Shown piece by piece: positions 50,781 through 58,372 of a stretch of DNA of 64,000 nt (positions are counted from its first letter, which is position 1; each line of letters starts with the position of its first letter). This DNA is from Chitinophaga silvisoli. GTDB lineage: Bacteria; Bacteroidota; Bacteroidia; Chitinophagales; Chitinophagaceae. Made by a program: the position numbers and the translations under genes. The DNA is taken from assembly GCF_003412465.1 (NCBI RefSeq), contig NZ_QTJV01000002.1:806001-870000 (forward strand), written 5' to 3'. The notes under the pieces are model-generated. The model was not told the DNA's origin. It ran no database searches and worked only from the letters and a program-made list of their open reading frames with translations.

Positions 50781-53027
50781 ATGAAAGTGAAATATCTGCC
50801 GGTCAAATTTTTCTATTCTTTCCCGATCCAACTATTGTTGCTGCATTTCCGGAAGTACCAGGTACTGCTCATATTCTGGGCAATCCTGTTCAGTACTATC
50901 AATGGAGGCTTCGCAAAAGTATTCGGTGGAGATGCATTGTATCTCGCACCTGAATACCTTGGACAGGTGAACTTTTACAGCACTACTATTCTGGGGCTGT
51001 CTACCGGTTTATTCACTATGAGCTGGAACATTACTACATTTATTCTGCACACCGGCCGTTTCAAATTTCTTGCAACTACATCACAGCCATTCTTTAAATA
51101 CTGCCTTAACAATTTCATTGTTCCGGTTGCATTTATCATCAATCTGCTGATACGCTCGTGGGAATACCAGCGCTATCAACAACTGAGCTCTGTACCGGAA
51201 ATCATGCTGCTGACGGAAGGCTTCATCTGTGGATATTTATTCGTCATTTTTTTCTCGTTTTTCTACTTCTTCAACGCTGATAAAAACATTGGCCGCAGGC
51301 TGGAAAAAAAGTTTGGTACACCCCGCGATTTCCTGCGACTGGTACTGAAGCCGACCCAGGAAAAAGATGAAAATGCACTCCCCGTTACTAACTACTTTAA
51401 CTCTCCCTGGCGGATACGCCGCGCCAGAAATGTAGATCACTACAACAAGCATTACCTCGACAGTATTCTGAAGCAGCATCATTATGCGGCCATGATCACT
51501 GTAGTCTGTGCTTTGTTCTTCCTGGTATTGCTGGCATATATGATGGATTATCCATTTTTCAGAATACCGGCAGGTGCCAGTGTGATGATCTTTTTTGCTT
51601 TCCTGATTGGAATTGCCGGCGCATATGCGTACCTGTTACAGAGCTGGGCCATTCCGCTTGCATTGGTATTGATGGTGGGCATGAACTGGATGGTAGAACA
51701 CGACCTGCTGGATAACCGTAACAAGGCTTATGGATTAAATTATAAACAACATGATCAGCGACCAGAATACAGTACCGTTGCCCTGCAGAAATTCTTTTCT
51801 GAAAAACGCAGGACTGAGGATAAAGCACAAACCCTGAAAATTCTGAAAGCATGGCGCGCTCAGTTTCCCGCTGCACAGCGTCCCAAGCTGATTGTGCTGA
51901 ACTTCAGCGGTGGTGGTTTACGTGCTGCTACCTGGAGCATGAATGTATTGCAGCGGCTGGATTCCATTATGGGTGGGCAGCTGATGAATCAGACCGTGTT
52001 GATGACAGGTGCTTCAGGAGGTATGATTGGTGCTACTTACTTCCGGGAATTGTACCTCCAAAAAGCGCATGGCAGAAGTCTGAACCTGTATGATAGTAGT
52101 TTTACAGAACGAACAGGCCGCGACCTCCTTAACTCTATTTTCACTTCCATGTCTGTGAATGATTTTATCACACCGTGGCGTAGTTTTAAAATCGGCGACA
52201 ACCGTTATGCAAAAGATCGGGGATATGCATTTGAAATGCAGCTGAATGCGAATACAGATTATGTGCTTTCCAAAACGATCGGAGAGTACAGAGAGCCGGA
52301 ACAGGAGGCGAAAATTCCTATGCTGATCTGGAACGCTACTATCAATGCTGACGGCAGAAGGTTGATTATTTCCCCGCAGCCGGTCAGTTATCTCTGTGCA
52401 CCGGCTTATCCCAAAGGAAAACAAACCTGGCAGGATGTAGACGGGGTGGACTTCACACAGTATTTTGCAAAGCAGAATCCTATGCATTTGAGAGTGACCA
52501 GTGCAATCAGAATGTGTGCAACTTTTCCTTATGTATTACCGAATGTATTTCTGCCCAGTGATCCGATTGTAGATGTGATGGATGCGGGGATCAGGGATAA
52601 CTTTGGGCAGGATGTTTCTATGCGTTATCTGTATACATTCAGGGATTGGATCAATGCGAATACAAGTGGTGTAATATTTATCCAGATCAGGGATACACGA
52701 AAAAATGATATCCGGCCTATCCAGAAAACGAAGGTATTGACAGATCTGATGTTTGATCCGCTGTTTACAATGCAACAGCACTGGAGTTCCATGCAGGATT
52801 TCGGACAGGATGATAAACTGAGTTACCTGGAAGGATATTTCCCGATAGGATTTCACAGAATTATACTGCAATATGTACCTCAGAAAGAAGATAAGGCAGC
52901 AGCACTGAGCTTCCACCTTACCTCCCGTGAAAAAATAGATATTGCCGGGGCTTTGGATAATCCCACCAACCAGGCATCATTTGACAGTATCATGAGCCTG
53001 ATAAAAAAGCCAGCACTGGTTGAATAA
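50781..53027 (+). CDS. Membrane-anchored patatin-like phospholipase
   Basis: A 748-residue protein in two parts. The N-terminal 300 residues contain about seven transmembrane helices (near 27-50, 65-85, 98-118, 145-165, 236-257, 265-285 and 288-310). The C-terminal half is a patatin-like lipase fold: the oxyanion loop SGGGLRA near residue 372, the serine motif GASGG near 410 (GxSxG) and the Asp motif DAGIRDN near 600. It would hydrolyse acyl chains of lipids at the membrane surface. The 3' end overlaps a convergent alpha/beta hydrolase gene by 38 bases. Substrate not defined. Confidence 0.82.
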   Translation: MKVKYLPVKFFYSFPIQLLLLHFRKYQVLLIFWAILFSTINGGFAKVFGGDALYLAPEYLGQVNFYSTTILGLSTGLFTMSWNITTFILHTGRFKFLATTSQPFFKYCLNNFIVPVAFIINLLIRSWEYQRYQQLSSVPEIMLLTEGFICGYLFVIFFSFFYFFNADKNIGRRLEKKFGTPRDFLRLVLKPTQEKDENALPVTNYFNSPWRIRRARNVDHYNKHYLDSILKQHHYAAMITVVCALFFLVLLAYMMDYPFFRIPAGASVMIFFAFLIGIAGAYAYLLQSWAIPLALVLMVGMNWMVEHDLLDNRNKAYGLNYKQHDQRPEYSTVALQKFFSEKRRTEDKAQTLKILKAWRAQFPAAQRPKLIVLNFSGGGLRAATWSMNVLQRLDSIMGGQLMNQTVLMTGASGGMIGATYFRELYLQKAHGRSLNLYDSSFTERTGRDLLNSIFTSMSVNDFITPWRSFKIGDNRYAKDRGYAFEMQLNANTDYVLSKTIGEYREPEQEAKIPMLIWNATINADGRRLIISPQPVSYLCAPAYPKGKQTWQDVDGVDFTQYFAKQNPMHLRVTSAIRMCATFPYVLPNVFLPSDPIVDVMDAGIRDNFGQDVSMRYLYTFRDWINANTSGVIFIQIRDTRKNDIRPIQKTKVLTDLMFDPLFTMQQHWSSMQDFGQDDKLSYLEGYFPIGFHRIILQYVPQKEDKAAALSFHLTSREKIDIAGALDNPTNQASFDSIMSLIKKPALVE

Positions 53028-53991
53028 ACTGCTGGAATGCCTGGATGTGTGGCAGGTGGCCTACATCAGGAATCGTTACCAGTTTGCAGTCAGGAATTCT
53101 TTTGCTGATCTGAGGGCCTAATACAGGGTAGTTACCTAATGTCTTTCGTACTTCTTCAGGGGCATTGGCTTTGCCCAAAGCGGTACGGTCTTTCAGGCCA
53201 ATAATGAGCAGTGTAGGGACCTTAATATTTTCAAATTCATAAAATACCGGTTGGGTAAAGATCATATCGTAGGTCAGGGCATTGTTCCAGGCTACGCGTT
53301 TTGCATCGGGGCCCTTGGCCCAGCCGGCTAGTACAACGGCCCATTTTTCATAGGCTGGTTTCCACTGACCACCATAATAACCATCCAGCTGATATTTTTT
53401 GATCTTCTCAAAATCCTGGGAGAGTTCACCCTGGTACCATTTATCTACTGACTGGTAAGGTACTTTCACTTTCCAGTCTTCCAGGCCGATAGGATCTTCC
53501 AGGATCAGTTTTTCCACCACATCCGGGTACATCAGGGTGAAGCGGGTAGCCAGCATGCCGCCCATGGAGTGGCCTAAAACGGCAACTTTTGAAAGGTGGA
53601 GGGTATCCAGCAGGGCTTTGGTATTCTGGGCCAGCAGCTGGAAACTATATTGAAGGTGTGCCGGTTTTGAGGATTTACCGAAACCCACCTGGTCAGGCAT
53701 TATAACCCGGTAACCACTTTTGCTTAGCCCGGCAGCGGTACTATCCCAGTAGGCAGCCGGGAAGTTCTTGCCGTGGAGGAGCATAATAGTTTTACCATTA
53801 GGTTTGGCGGGCTGCAGATCCATATAAGCCATGTGCACTTGCTGGCCTTGAATTTGCAGCGAAATATTATGAACCGGATAAGGGTACTGAAATGTGGTGA
53901 GTTCCGCATCCAGCGCGGGAATTTCCTGTGCACGGCCGGGCAAAATGGCGGCGCTGAGAAGAACGGCGGTTAAAATTGATCTGATGAGCAT
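52990..53991 (-). CDS. Secreted alpha/beta hydrolase
   Basis: A 333-residue serine hydrolase with a Sec signal peptide from the ATG at 53991 (MLIRSILTAVLLSAAILPGRAQ). The longer frame from 54060 runs over a perfect promoter and is rejected. The fold shows MLLHGKNFPAAYW (oxyanion HG), PDQVGFGKSSKP, VLGHSMGG (GxSxG nucleophile near residue 150), Asp in IIGLKDRTALG and His in DVGHLPHIQ. It resembles epoxide hydrolase/haloperoxidase-type alpha/beta proteins; the substrate is unknown. It converges with the patatin gene. Confidence 0.88.
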   Translation of the reverse strand: MLIRSILTAVLLSAAILPGRAQEIPALDAELTTFQYPYPVHNISLQIQGQQVHMAYMDLQPAKPNGKTIMLLHGKNFPAAYWDSTAAGLSKSGYRVIMPDQVGFGKSSKPAHLQYSFQLLAQNTKALLDTLHLSKVAVLGHSMGGMLATRFTLMYPDVVEKLILEDPIGLEDWKVKVPYQSVDKWYQGELSQDFEKIKKYQLDGYYGGQWKPAYEKWAVVLAGWAKGPDAKRVAWNNALTYDMIFTQPVFYEFENIKVPTLLIIGLKDRTALGKANAPEEVRKTLGNYPVLGPQISKRIPDCKLVTIPDVGHLPHIQAFQQFIQPVLAFLSGS

Positions 53992-54030
53992 GGTTTCGTC
54001 TAATGAGTGAATAAAATAATGGGTAAGGCG

Positions 54031-54061
54031 CAAAAGTAATGCCGGTGCGGGTGCAGTCAAA
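54031..54061 (-). promoter_or_regulatory. Perfect Bacteroidota promoter of the alpha/beta hydrolase gene
   Basis: On the minus strand TTTG (54061-54058), then exactly 19 bases, then TACTTTTG (54038-54031): both the -33 TTTG and -7 TAnnTTTG boxes match. The start codon at 53991 is 39 bases further on. It is the best promoter in the window. Confidence 0.7.
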
Positions 54062-54109
54062 GATCACAATTATTTAAAGGGATTTCCCCACATTTTCCAC
54101 AATTTGTTA

Positions 54110-54117
54110 TAACTTTG
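54110..54117 (+). promoter_or_regulatory. -7 promoter element of typA
   Basis: TAACTTTG, an exact TAnnTTTG match, is 50 bases before the typA ATG. There is no clear -33 box. Confidence 0.5.
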
Positions 54118-54167
54118 CGCCTTCTTTTGGCTGGGGACCAGCTAGCCGAAGTCAACTAATTTGATTT

Positions 54168-55982
54168 ATGAATATCCGTAACATAGCAATTATTGCGCAC
54201 GTAGACCACGGTAAAACCACCCTGGTTGATAAGATCCTCCATTCTACCAACGTTTTCAGGGCTAACCAGGAAACAGGTGAACTGATCATGGATAACAACG
54301 ACCTGGAAAGGGAGCGTGGGATCACCATCTTAAGTAAAAACGTTTCCGTTGAGTACAAGGGGGTGAAGATCAACGTGATCGATACTCCAGGCCACGCCGA
54401 CTTCGGTGGTGAGGTAGAGAGAGTATTGAGAATGGCTGATGGTGTGATCCTGCTGGTAGATGCCTTCGAAGGCCCAATGCCACAGACACGCTTCGTGCTG
54501 CAAAAAGCGCTGCAGCTTAACCTGAAACCTATCGTTGTTATTAACAAGGTAGACAAGGCTAACTGCCGTCCTGATGAAGTACATGACTCAGTATTTGAGT
54601 TGTTCTTCAACCTGGATGCAACGGAAGAGCAGCTGAACTTCCCAACCTATTATGGTTCAGGTAAGAATGGCTGGTTCAACGATTCATTAACTCCAAGTGA
54701 GGATATCACTCCACTGATGGATGGCATCCTGGCACACGTACCAGAGCCTCAGATCGCTGAGGGTACCCTGCAGCTGCAGATTACCTCTCTGGATTACTCT
54801 ACCTTCCTGGGCCGTATTGCTGTAGGAAGAGTGGCTCGTGGTGTGATCAAGGAAAACATGCCAATCTCCCTGGTGCAGACTGATGGTACTATCAAGAAAT
54901 CCCGTGTTCGTGAACTGTATGTGTTCGAAGCACTGGGTAAAAAGAAAGTAACAGAAGTTCAGGCTGGTGATATCTGTGCGGTAGTAGGTCTGGAAGATTT
55001 TGGTATCGGCGATACAATTGCTGATTTCGAAAATCCTGAAGCATTACCGGTTATCAGTGTGGATGAGCCTACAATGAACATGTTGTTCAGCATCAACAAC
55101 TCTCCATTCTTCGGTAAAGATGGTAAGTTCGTAACTTCCCGTCACCTCCGTGACCGTCTGGTTAAAGAAACTGAAAAGAACCTCGCATTACGCGTAGTAG
55201 ATACTGACAGTGCTGATAGCTTCCTGGTTTATGGCCGTGGTATCCTGCACTTAGGCGTACTGATCGAAACCATGCGTCGTGAAGGATTTGAGTTGACTGT
55301 AGGTCAGCCTCAGGTAATCCTGAAACAGGTAGATGGTAAGAAATGTGAGCCATATGAAACCCTGGTAGTAGACGTACCTCAGGACTTCGCCAGCAAGGTG
55401 ATTGACCTGGTTACCCGTCGTAAGGGTGAAATGCTGATCATGGAAACTAAGGGTGACATGCAGCACCTGGAATTCGAAATTCCTTCCCGTGGCCTGATCG
55501 GTCTGCGTACCCAAATGCTGACTGCAACTGCTGGTGAAGCTGTAATGGCACACCGTTTCAACGATTATAAACCATGGAAAGGTCCAATCCCAGGACGTAG
55601 CAATGGTGTACTGATCGCTAAAGAAGCTGGTACCACCACTGGTTACTCTCTCGATAAACTGCAGGATAGAGGTTTCTTCTTTGTAGATCCGGGAGAAGAT
55701 GTGTATAAAGGTATGATCATCGGTGAGAACAACAAGCCTGGTGACCTGGTAGTGAATCCTAATGAAGGAAAGAAACTGACCAACATGCGTGCAAGTGGTT
55801 CTGATGCTGCTACCAGCATTGCTCCTAAGACACTGATGACCCTGGAAGAATGTATGGAATACATCCAGCAGGATGAGTGTATCGAGGTAACGCCTAACCA
55901 CATCCGTATGCGTAAGACCATCCTGGATGAGGAAGAAAGAAAGCGTTTCCAGAAGACCATGAAAGCTGATGGTGTAGCTTAA
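54168..55982 (+). CDS. typA: Ribosome-binding GTPase TypA/BipA
   Basis: Translation-factor GTPase, 604 aa, that binds 70S ribosomes and is needed for growth under cold and stress. G motifs: AHVDHGKTTLVDK (residues 10-22), RERGITI (near 45), DTPGHADFGGEVERVL (near 70) and NKVDK (near 126). The EF-G-like domains follow and the C-terminal TypA-specific part contains RGLIGLRTQMLTATAGEAVM near 445. It is a single gene with its own -7 box and a terminator. Standard family length. Confidence 0.96.
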   Translation: MNIRNIAIIAHVDHGKTTLVDKILHSTNVFRANQETGELIMDNNDLERERGITILSKNVSVEYKGVKINVIDTPGHADFGGEVERVLRMADGVILLVDAFEGPMPQTRFVLQKALQLNLKPIVVINKVDKANCRPDEVHDSVFELFFNLDATEEQLNFPTYYGSGKNGWFNDSLTPSEDITPLMDGILAHVPEPQIAEGTLQLQITSLDYSTFLGRIAVGRVARGVIKENMPISLVQTDGTIKKSRVRELYVFEALGKKKVTEVQAGDICAVVGLEDFGIGDTIADFENPEALPVISVDEPTMNMLFSINNSPFFGKDGKFVTSRHLRDRLVKETEKNLALRVVDTDSADSFLVYGRGILHLGVLIETMRREGFELTVGQPQVILKQVDGKKCEPYETLVVDVPQDFASKVIDLVTRRKGEMLIMETKGDMQHLEFEIPSRGLIGLRTQMLTATAGEAVMAHRFNDYKPWKGPIPGRSNGVLIAKEAGTTTGYSLDKLQDRGFFFVDPGEDVYKGMIIGENNKPGDLVVNPNEGKKLTNMRASGSDAATSIAPKTLMTLEECMEYIQQDECIEVTPNHIRMRKTILDEEERKRFQKTMKADGVA

Positions 55983-56010
55983 TTTTAAGAATAATACCAA
56001 GTATATTAGT

Positions 56011-56044
56011 GCCGTCCCGCCAGTAAGGTGGGACGGCTTTTTTT
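56011..56044 (+). terminator. Terminator of typA
   Basis: GCCGTCCCGCC and GGTGGGACGGC pair (one G-T) around AGTAA, then seven T residues. The next gene's ATG begins immediately after the T-tract. Confidence 0.85.
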
Positions 56045-56659
56045 ATGCAGTTACCATTTTTTGAAGAGCCATCGGAGCAGTTTATTCCTTTGCAGGACGG
56101 GGAATTGCTGTACTATCCTCACTTCTTTAGAGCAGAGGTAGCGGATCTGTATTTTCGCTCGTTGATAATGAATATTGACTGGAAGCAGGAGGGGATGATG
56201 ATGTATGGAAAGCCGGTATTGTTTCCCAGACTAATGGCCTGGTATGGGGATGCCGGCAGTAGTTATGCCTTTTCGGGAAAGCGCTATGAGCCTGCGGCCT
56301 GGACAAAGGAACTGCAGGAAATCAGGGAGCAGGTATCCAGGCCGGCGGGAGTTGTATTCAACAGCGTATTACTGAACCTTTATAGAAACGGGAATGATTC
56401 TATGGGCTGGCATGCCGATGATGAGCCTGAGCTGGGGCCGGACCCTGTGATCGCATCTGTGAATTTTGGTGCTACCCGCCGGTTTATGTTTCGCCACCAG
56501 CAGGCCGGGCTGAAGTACGAATTAAACCTGACTCATGGATCCTTGTTGATCATGAAAGGCAGCCTGCAACATCACTGGCAGCATCAGGTACCGAAGACAG
56601 CAAAACCAATTGAGGAGCGGATCAATCTTACATTCCGGGTAATAAAACCACTGGTTTGA
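56045..56659 (+). CDS. alkB: AlkB-like 2-oxoglutarate/Fe(II) dioxygenase
   Basis: A 204-residue Fe(II)/2-oxoglutarate dioxygenase that removes alkyl damage from nucleic acid bases by oxidation. The iron ligands are H123 and D125 in GWHADDE, with the distal His near H180 in WQHQVPK; R192 and R198 (RINLTFR) are the 2-oxoglutarate-binding region. The N-terminal QDGELLYYPHFF and LYRNGNDSMGWHAD are AlkB family features of the ALKBH2/3-like group. The ATG abuts the typA terminator, so no separate leader exists. Four bases separate its stop from the open frame of the META lipoprotein. Confidence 0.9.
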   Translation: MQLPFFEEPSEQFIPLQDGELLYYPHFFRAEVADLYFRSLIMNIDWKQEGMMMYGKPVLFPRLMAWYGDAGSSYAFSGKRYEPAAWTKELQEIREQVSRPAGVVFNSVLLNLYRNGNDSMGWHADDEPELGPDPVIASVNFGATRRFMFRHQQAGLKYELNLTHGSLLIMKGSLQHHWQHQVPKTAKPIEERINLTFRVIKPLV

Positions 56660-56683
56660 TTTTTGTTTTTCTATCAGAAAACT

Positions 56684-57088
56684 ATGCTTATGTCAGGCAA
56701 AATAATCCTGGGGCTGCTCATTTTGACGGCCTGCACCTCGCTCAGGAAGATTCCGGATCTGGGCGGCCTTCGTTGGGGCCTTGTACAGCTTCAAAACGAA
56801 AAACTGGATTCATCGCCGGTCTATATACAGTTCGATACCAGTGCTCACCGCTTCACTGGCAATGCTGGCTGTAATAAAATATCAGGTAATTATACCGCTA
56901 CGGATAAGGCGTTGACTTTTGCTGAAGTTATTAGTACCCGCATGGCTTGTCTGGATACCAGGGCCAATGAAAGGGAAAGCCAGTTGCTCCGCCTGCTGAA
57001 CAATCATACGTATGCATATGATATAAACGGAGCGACCCTGCAGCTGAAGGACAGCGGCAAGGTCATTCTGCGGTTTAAAGGATTTTAG
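56684..57088 (+). CDS. META/HslJ domain lipoprotein
   Basis: A 134-residue lipoprotein with the signal LILTAC (lipobox) and a single META domain, as in HslJ: LRWGLVQL near the start of the mature part, FTGNAGCNKISGNYTATDKALTF in the middle (GCNxxxGxY is the META motif), MACLD and the final ILRF. These are envelope proteins with suggested roles in stress and drug tolerance. I start at the ATG at 56684; the next Met is two residues on (56690). It probably shares an mRNA with alkB and overlaps the convergent VOC gene's stop by four bases. Confidence 0.85.
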   Translation: MLMSGKIILGLLILTACTSLRKIPDLGGLRWGLVQLQNEKLDSSPVYIQFDTSAHRFTGNAGCNKISGNYTATDKALTFAEVISTRMACLDTRANERESQLLRLLNNHTYAYDINGATLQLKDSGKVILRFKGF

Positions 57089-57510
57089 GGGAGAATGATA
57101 TTGTCTTTTTCATCCAGTTCCCAGAAGGGATTGTGTGCCACTTCGAAAAGGAATCCTTCAGGATCCCTGAAATAACCGCTGTACCCACCCCAGAATACTT
57201 CTTCCGCCGGCTTTACTATCTCTGCCCCGGCTTTAGCAGCCTGTTCCAGTACGCTGTCTACTTCTGCCCTGTCTTTTGCGTTCAGTGCCAGTGAAAATGC
57301 AGGGAAACCGCTGCCAGCTTCAGGTACATTGGCATCGGCAGCGAGTTCTTTTCTGCCAAAGAGAGATAATACCATTCCATTCAACTGGAAAAAGGCAACA
57401 CCGTCCTGGCTGGCGGAGGAACGCTTCCAGCCAAGTCCGTCTTCAAAAAAGGCAATAGATTTTTGCAGGTCTCTTACACCCAGGGTTACCAGTGTCAGTT
57501 TTTGTCGCAT
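57085..57510 (-). CDS. VOC family (glyoxalase-like) protein
   Basis: A 141-residue vicinal-oxygen-chelate protein with paired beta-alpha-beta modules: LVTLGVRDLQKSIAFFEDGLGW at the N-terminus, VAFFQLNGMVLSLFG, FSLALNAKDRAEVDSVLEQAAKAGAE, then GYSGYFRDPEGFLFEVAHNPFW. The expected metal ligands of this fold are only partly visible (a Glu in FEVAHN), so it may be a metal-free binding or resistance protein. It is cytoplasmic. No function can be fixed. Confidence 0.85.
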   Translation of the reverse strand: MRQKLTLVTLGVRDLQKSIAFFEDGLGWKRSSASQDGVAFFQLNGMVLSLFGRKELAADANVPEAGSGFPAFSLALNAKDRAEVDSVLEQAAKAGAEIVKPAEEVFWGGYSGYFRDPEGFLFEVAHNPFWELDEKDNIILP

Positions 57511-57555
57511 GTATGTGAATATTAGAATCTAAAGGTAAGCGCATAAAGGCTGTCG

Positions 57556-58272
57556 TTATTTGTATAAAAACGACAAATATTCGCTTGGAGCCTCCCCGGT
57601 AATGTGCCTGAACTCCCTGGTCAGGTGCGCATGATCATGATAACCGTAACGGATGGCGAGTTCCAGCAGGTTGGAACCGGGTTGATGTTGCAATGCGTGT
57701 TTTGCACTTAAACAACGCACGATGCGGGAAAAGGTTTTGGCAGAGGTCCCGACCTGGTGAAGGAAGGTGCGTTCAAAATTGCGGGGGCTCATATTCACCT
57801 GTGCCGCGAGTATAACAGGGGAGATATTACCATGGCTGGATTGGATGGAATGGATAGCGGCCTGCATACGGGCAGGTTGATCCGGCAATGCTTTTAAGAG
57901 GCAATGAGAGATAGCCTGGAAGCGATTGCCGCCCCGGGCGACGGCTTCCTGTAGTTGGCGGACTAAGGGTAGCGAGAGATCATCACCTTGTAGATGCTGA
58001 TCCGTTAATAATTGCATGGGCATGCCTGCAAAGGCGGCCATGCCAGCAGGTTTAAAGCGGATACCCAATAAACGGGAGCTGGCAGATGCATGTGCATCGT
58101 GAAAAGTGGTCATGGTGCCAACGGCTTTGACACTTTCATCATCCAGGTTGAAAATGAAATCGGCGCAGAGATCGGGGAGTATGCGGGTTGTGGCCGGACC
58201 GGTAGTGGAGACGGTCCAGTATGCGTCTATATAAGGCGCTAGCAGGGCGGGGGGAGAATACTCGGCATACAC
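57556..58272 (-). CDS. AraC family transcriptional regulator
   Basis: A 238-residue regulator. The C-terminal DNA-binding domain (about 150-236) has two helix-turn-helix units of the AraC type, with NMSPRNFERTFLHQVGTSAKTFSRIVR and LELAIRYGYHDHAHLTREFRHITGEAPSEY. The N-terminal part (DAYWTVSTTGPATTRILPDLCADFIFNLDD) resembles the DUF6597 ligand-binding domain of Bacteroidota AraC proteins. It starts just after the S46 gene's terminator on the same strand. The target genes are unknown. Confidence 0.88.
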   Translation of the reverse strand: MYAEYSPPALLAPYIDAYWTVSTTGPATTRILPDLCADFIFNLDDESVKAVGTMTTFHDAHASASSRLLGIRFKPAGMAAFAGMPMQLLTDQHLQGDDLSLPLVRQLQEAVARGGNRFQAISHCLLKALPDQPARMQAAIHSIQSSHGNISPVILAAQVNMSPRNFERTFLHQVGTSAKTFSRIVRCLSAKHALQHQPGSNLLELAIRYGYHDHAHLTREFRHITGEAPSEYLSFLYK

Positions 58273-58316
58273 GGGGTAAATTTATAAATTTCCGGCCTGT
58301 CACTGGCCATCTCACA

Positions 58317-58349
58317 AAAAAAGCATCTGCCATAGGCAGATGCTTTTTT
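58317..58349. terminator. Bidirectional terminator after the S46 gene
   Basis: AGCATCTGCC and GGCAGATGCT pair around ATA, with A6 before and T6 after. It closes the S46 gene on the minus strand. Confidence 0.9.
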
Positions 58350-58372
58350 ACTATTGATTTAAATTCAAGTAC

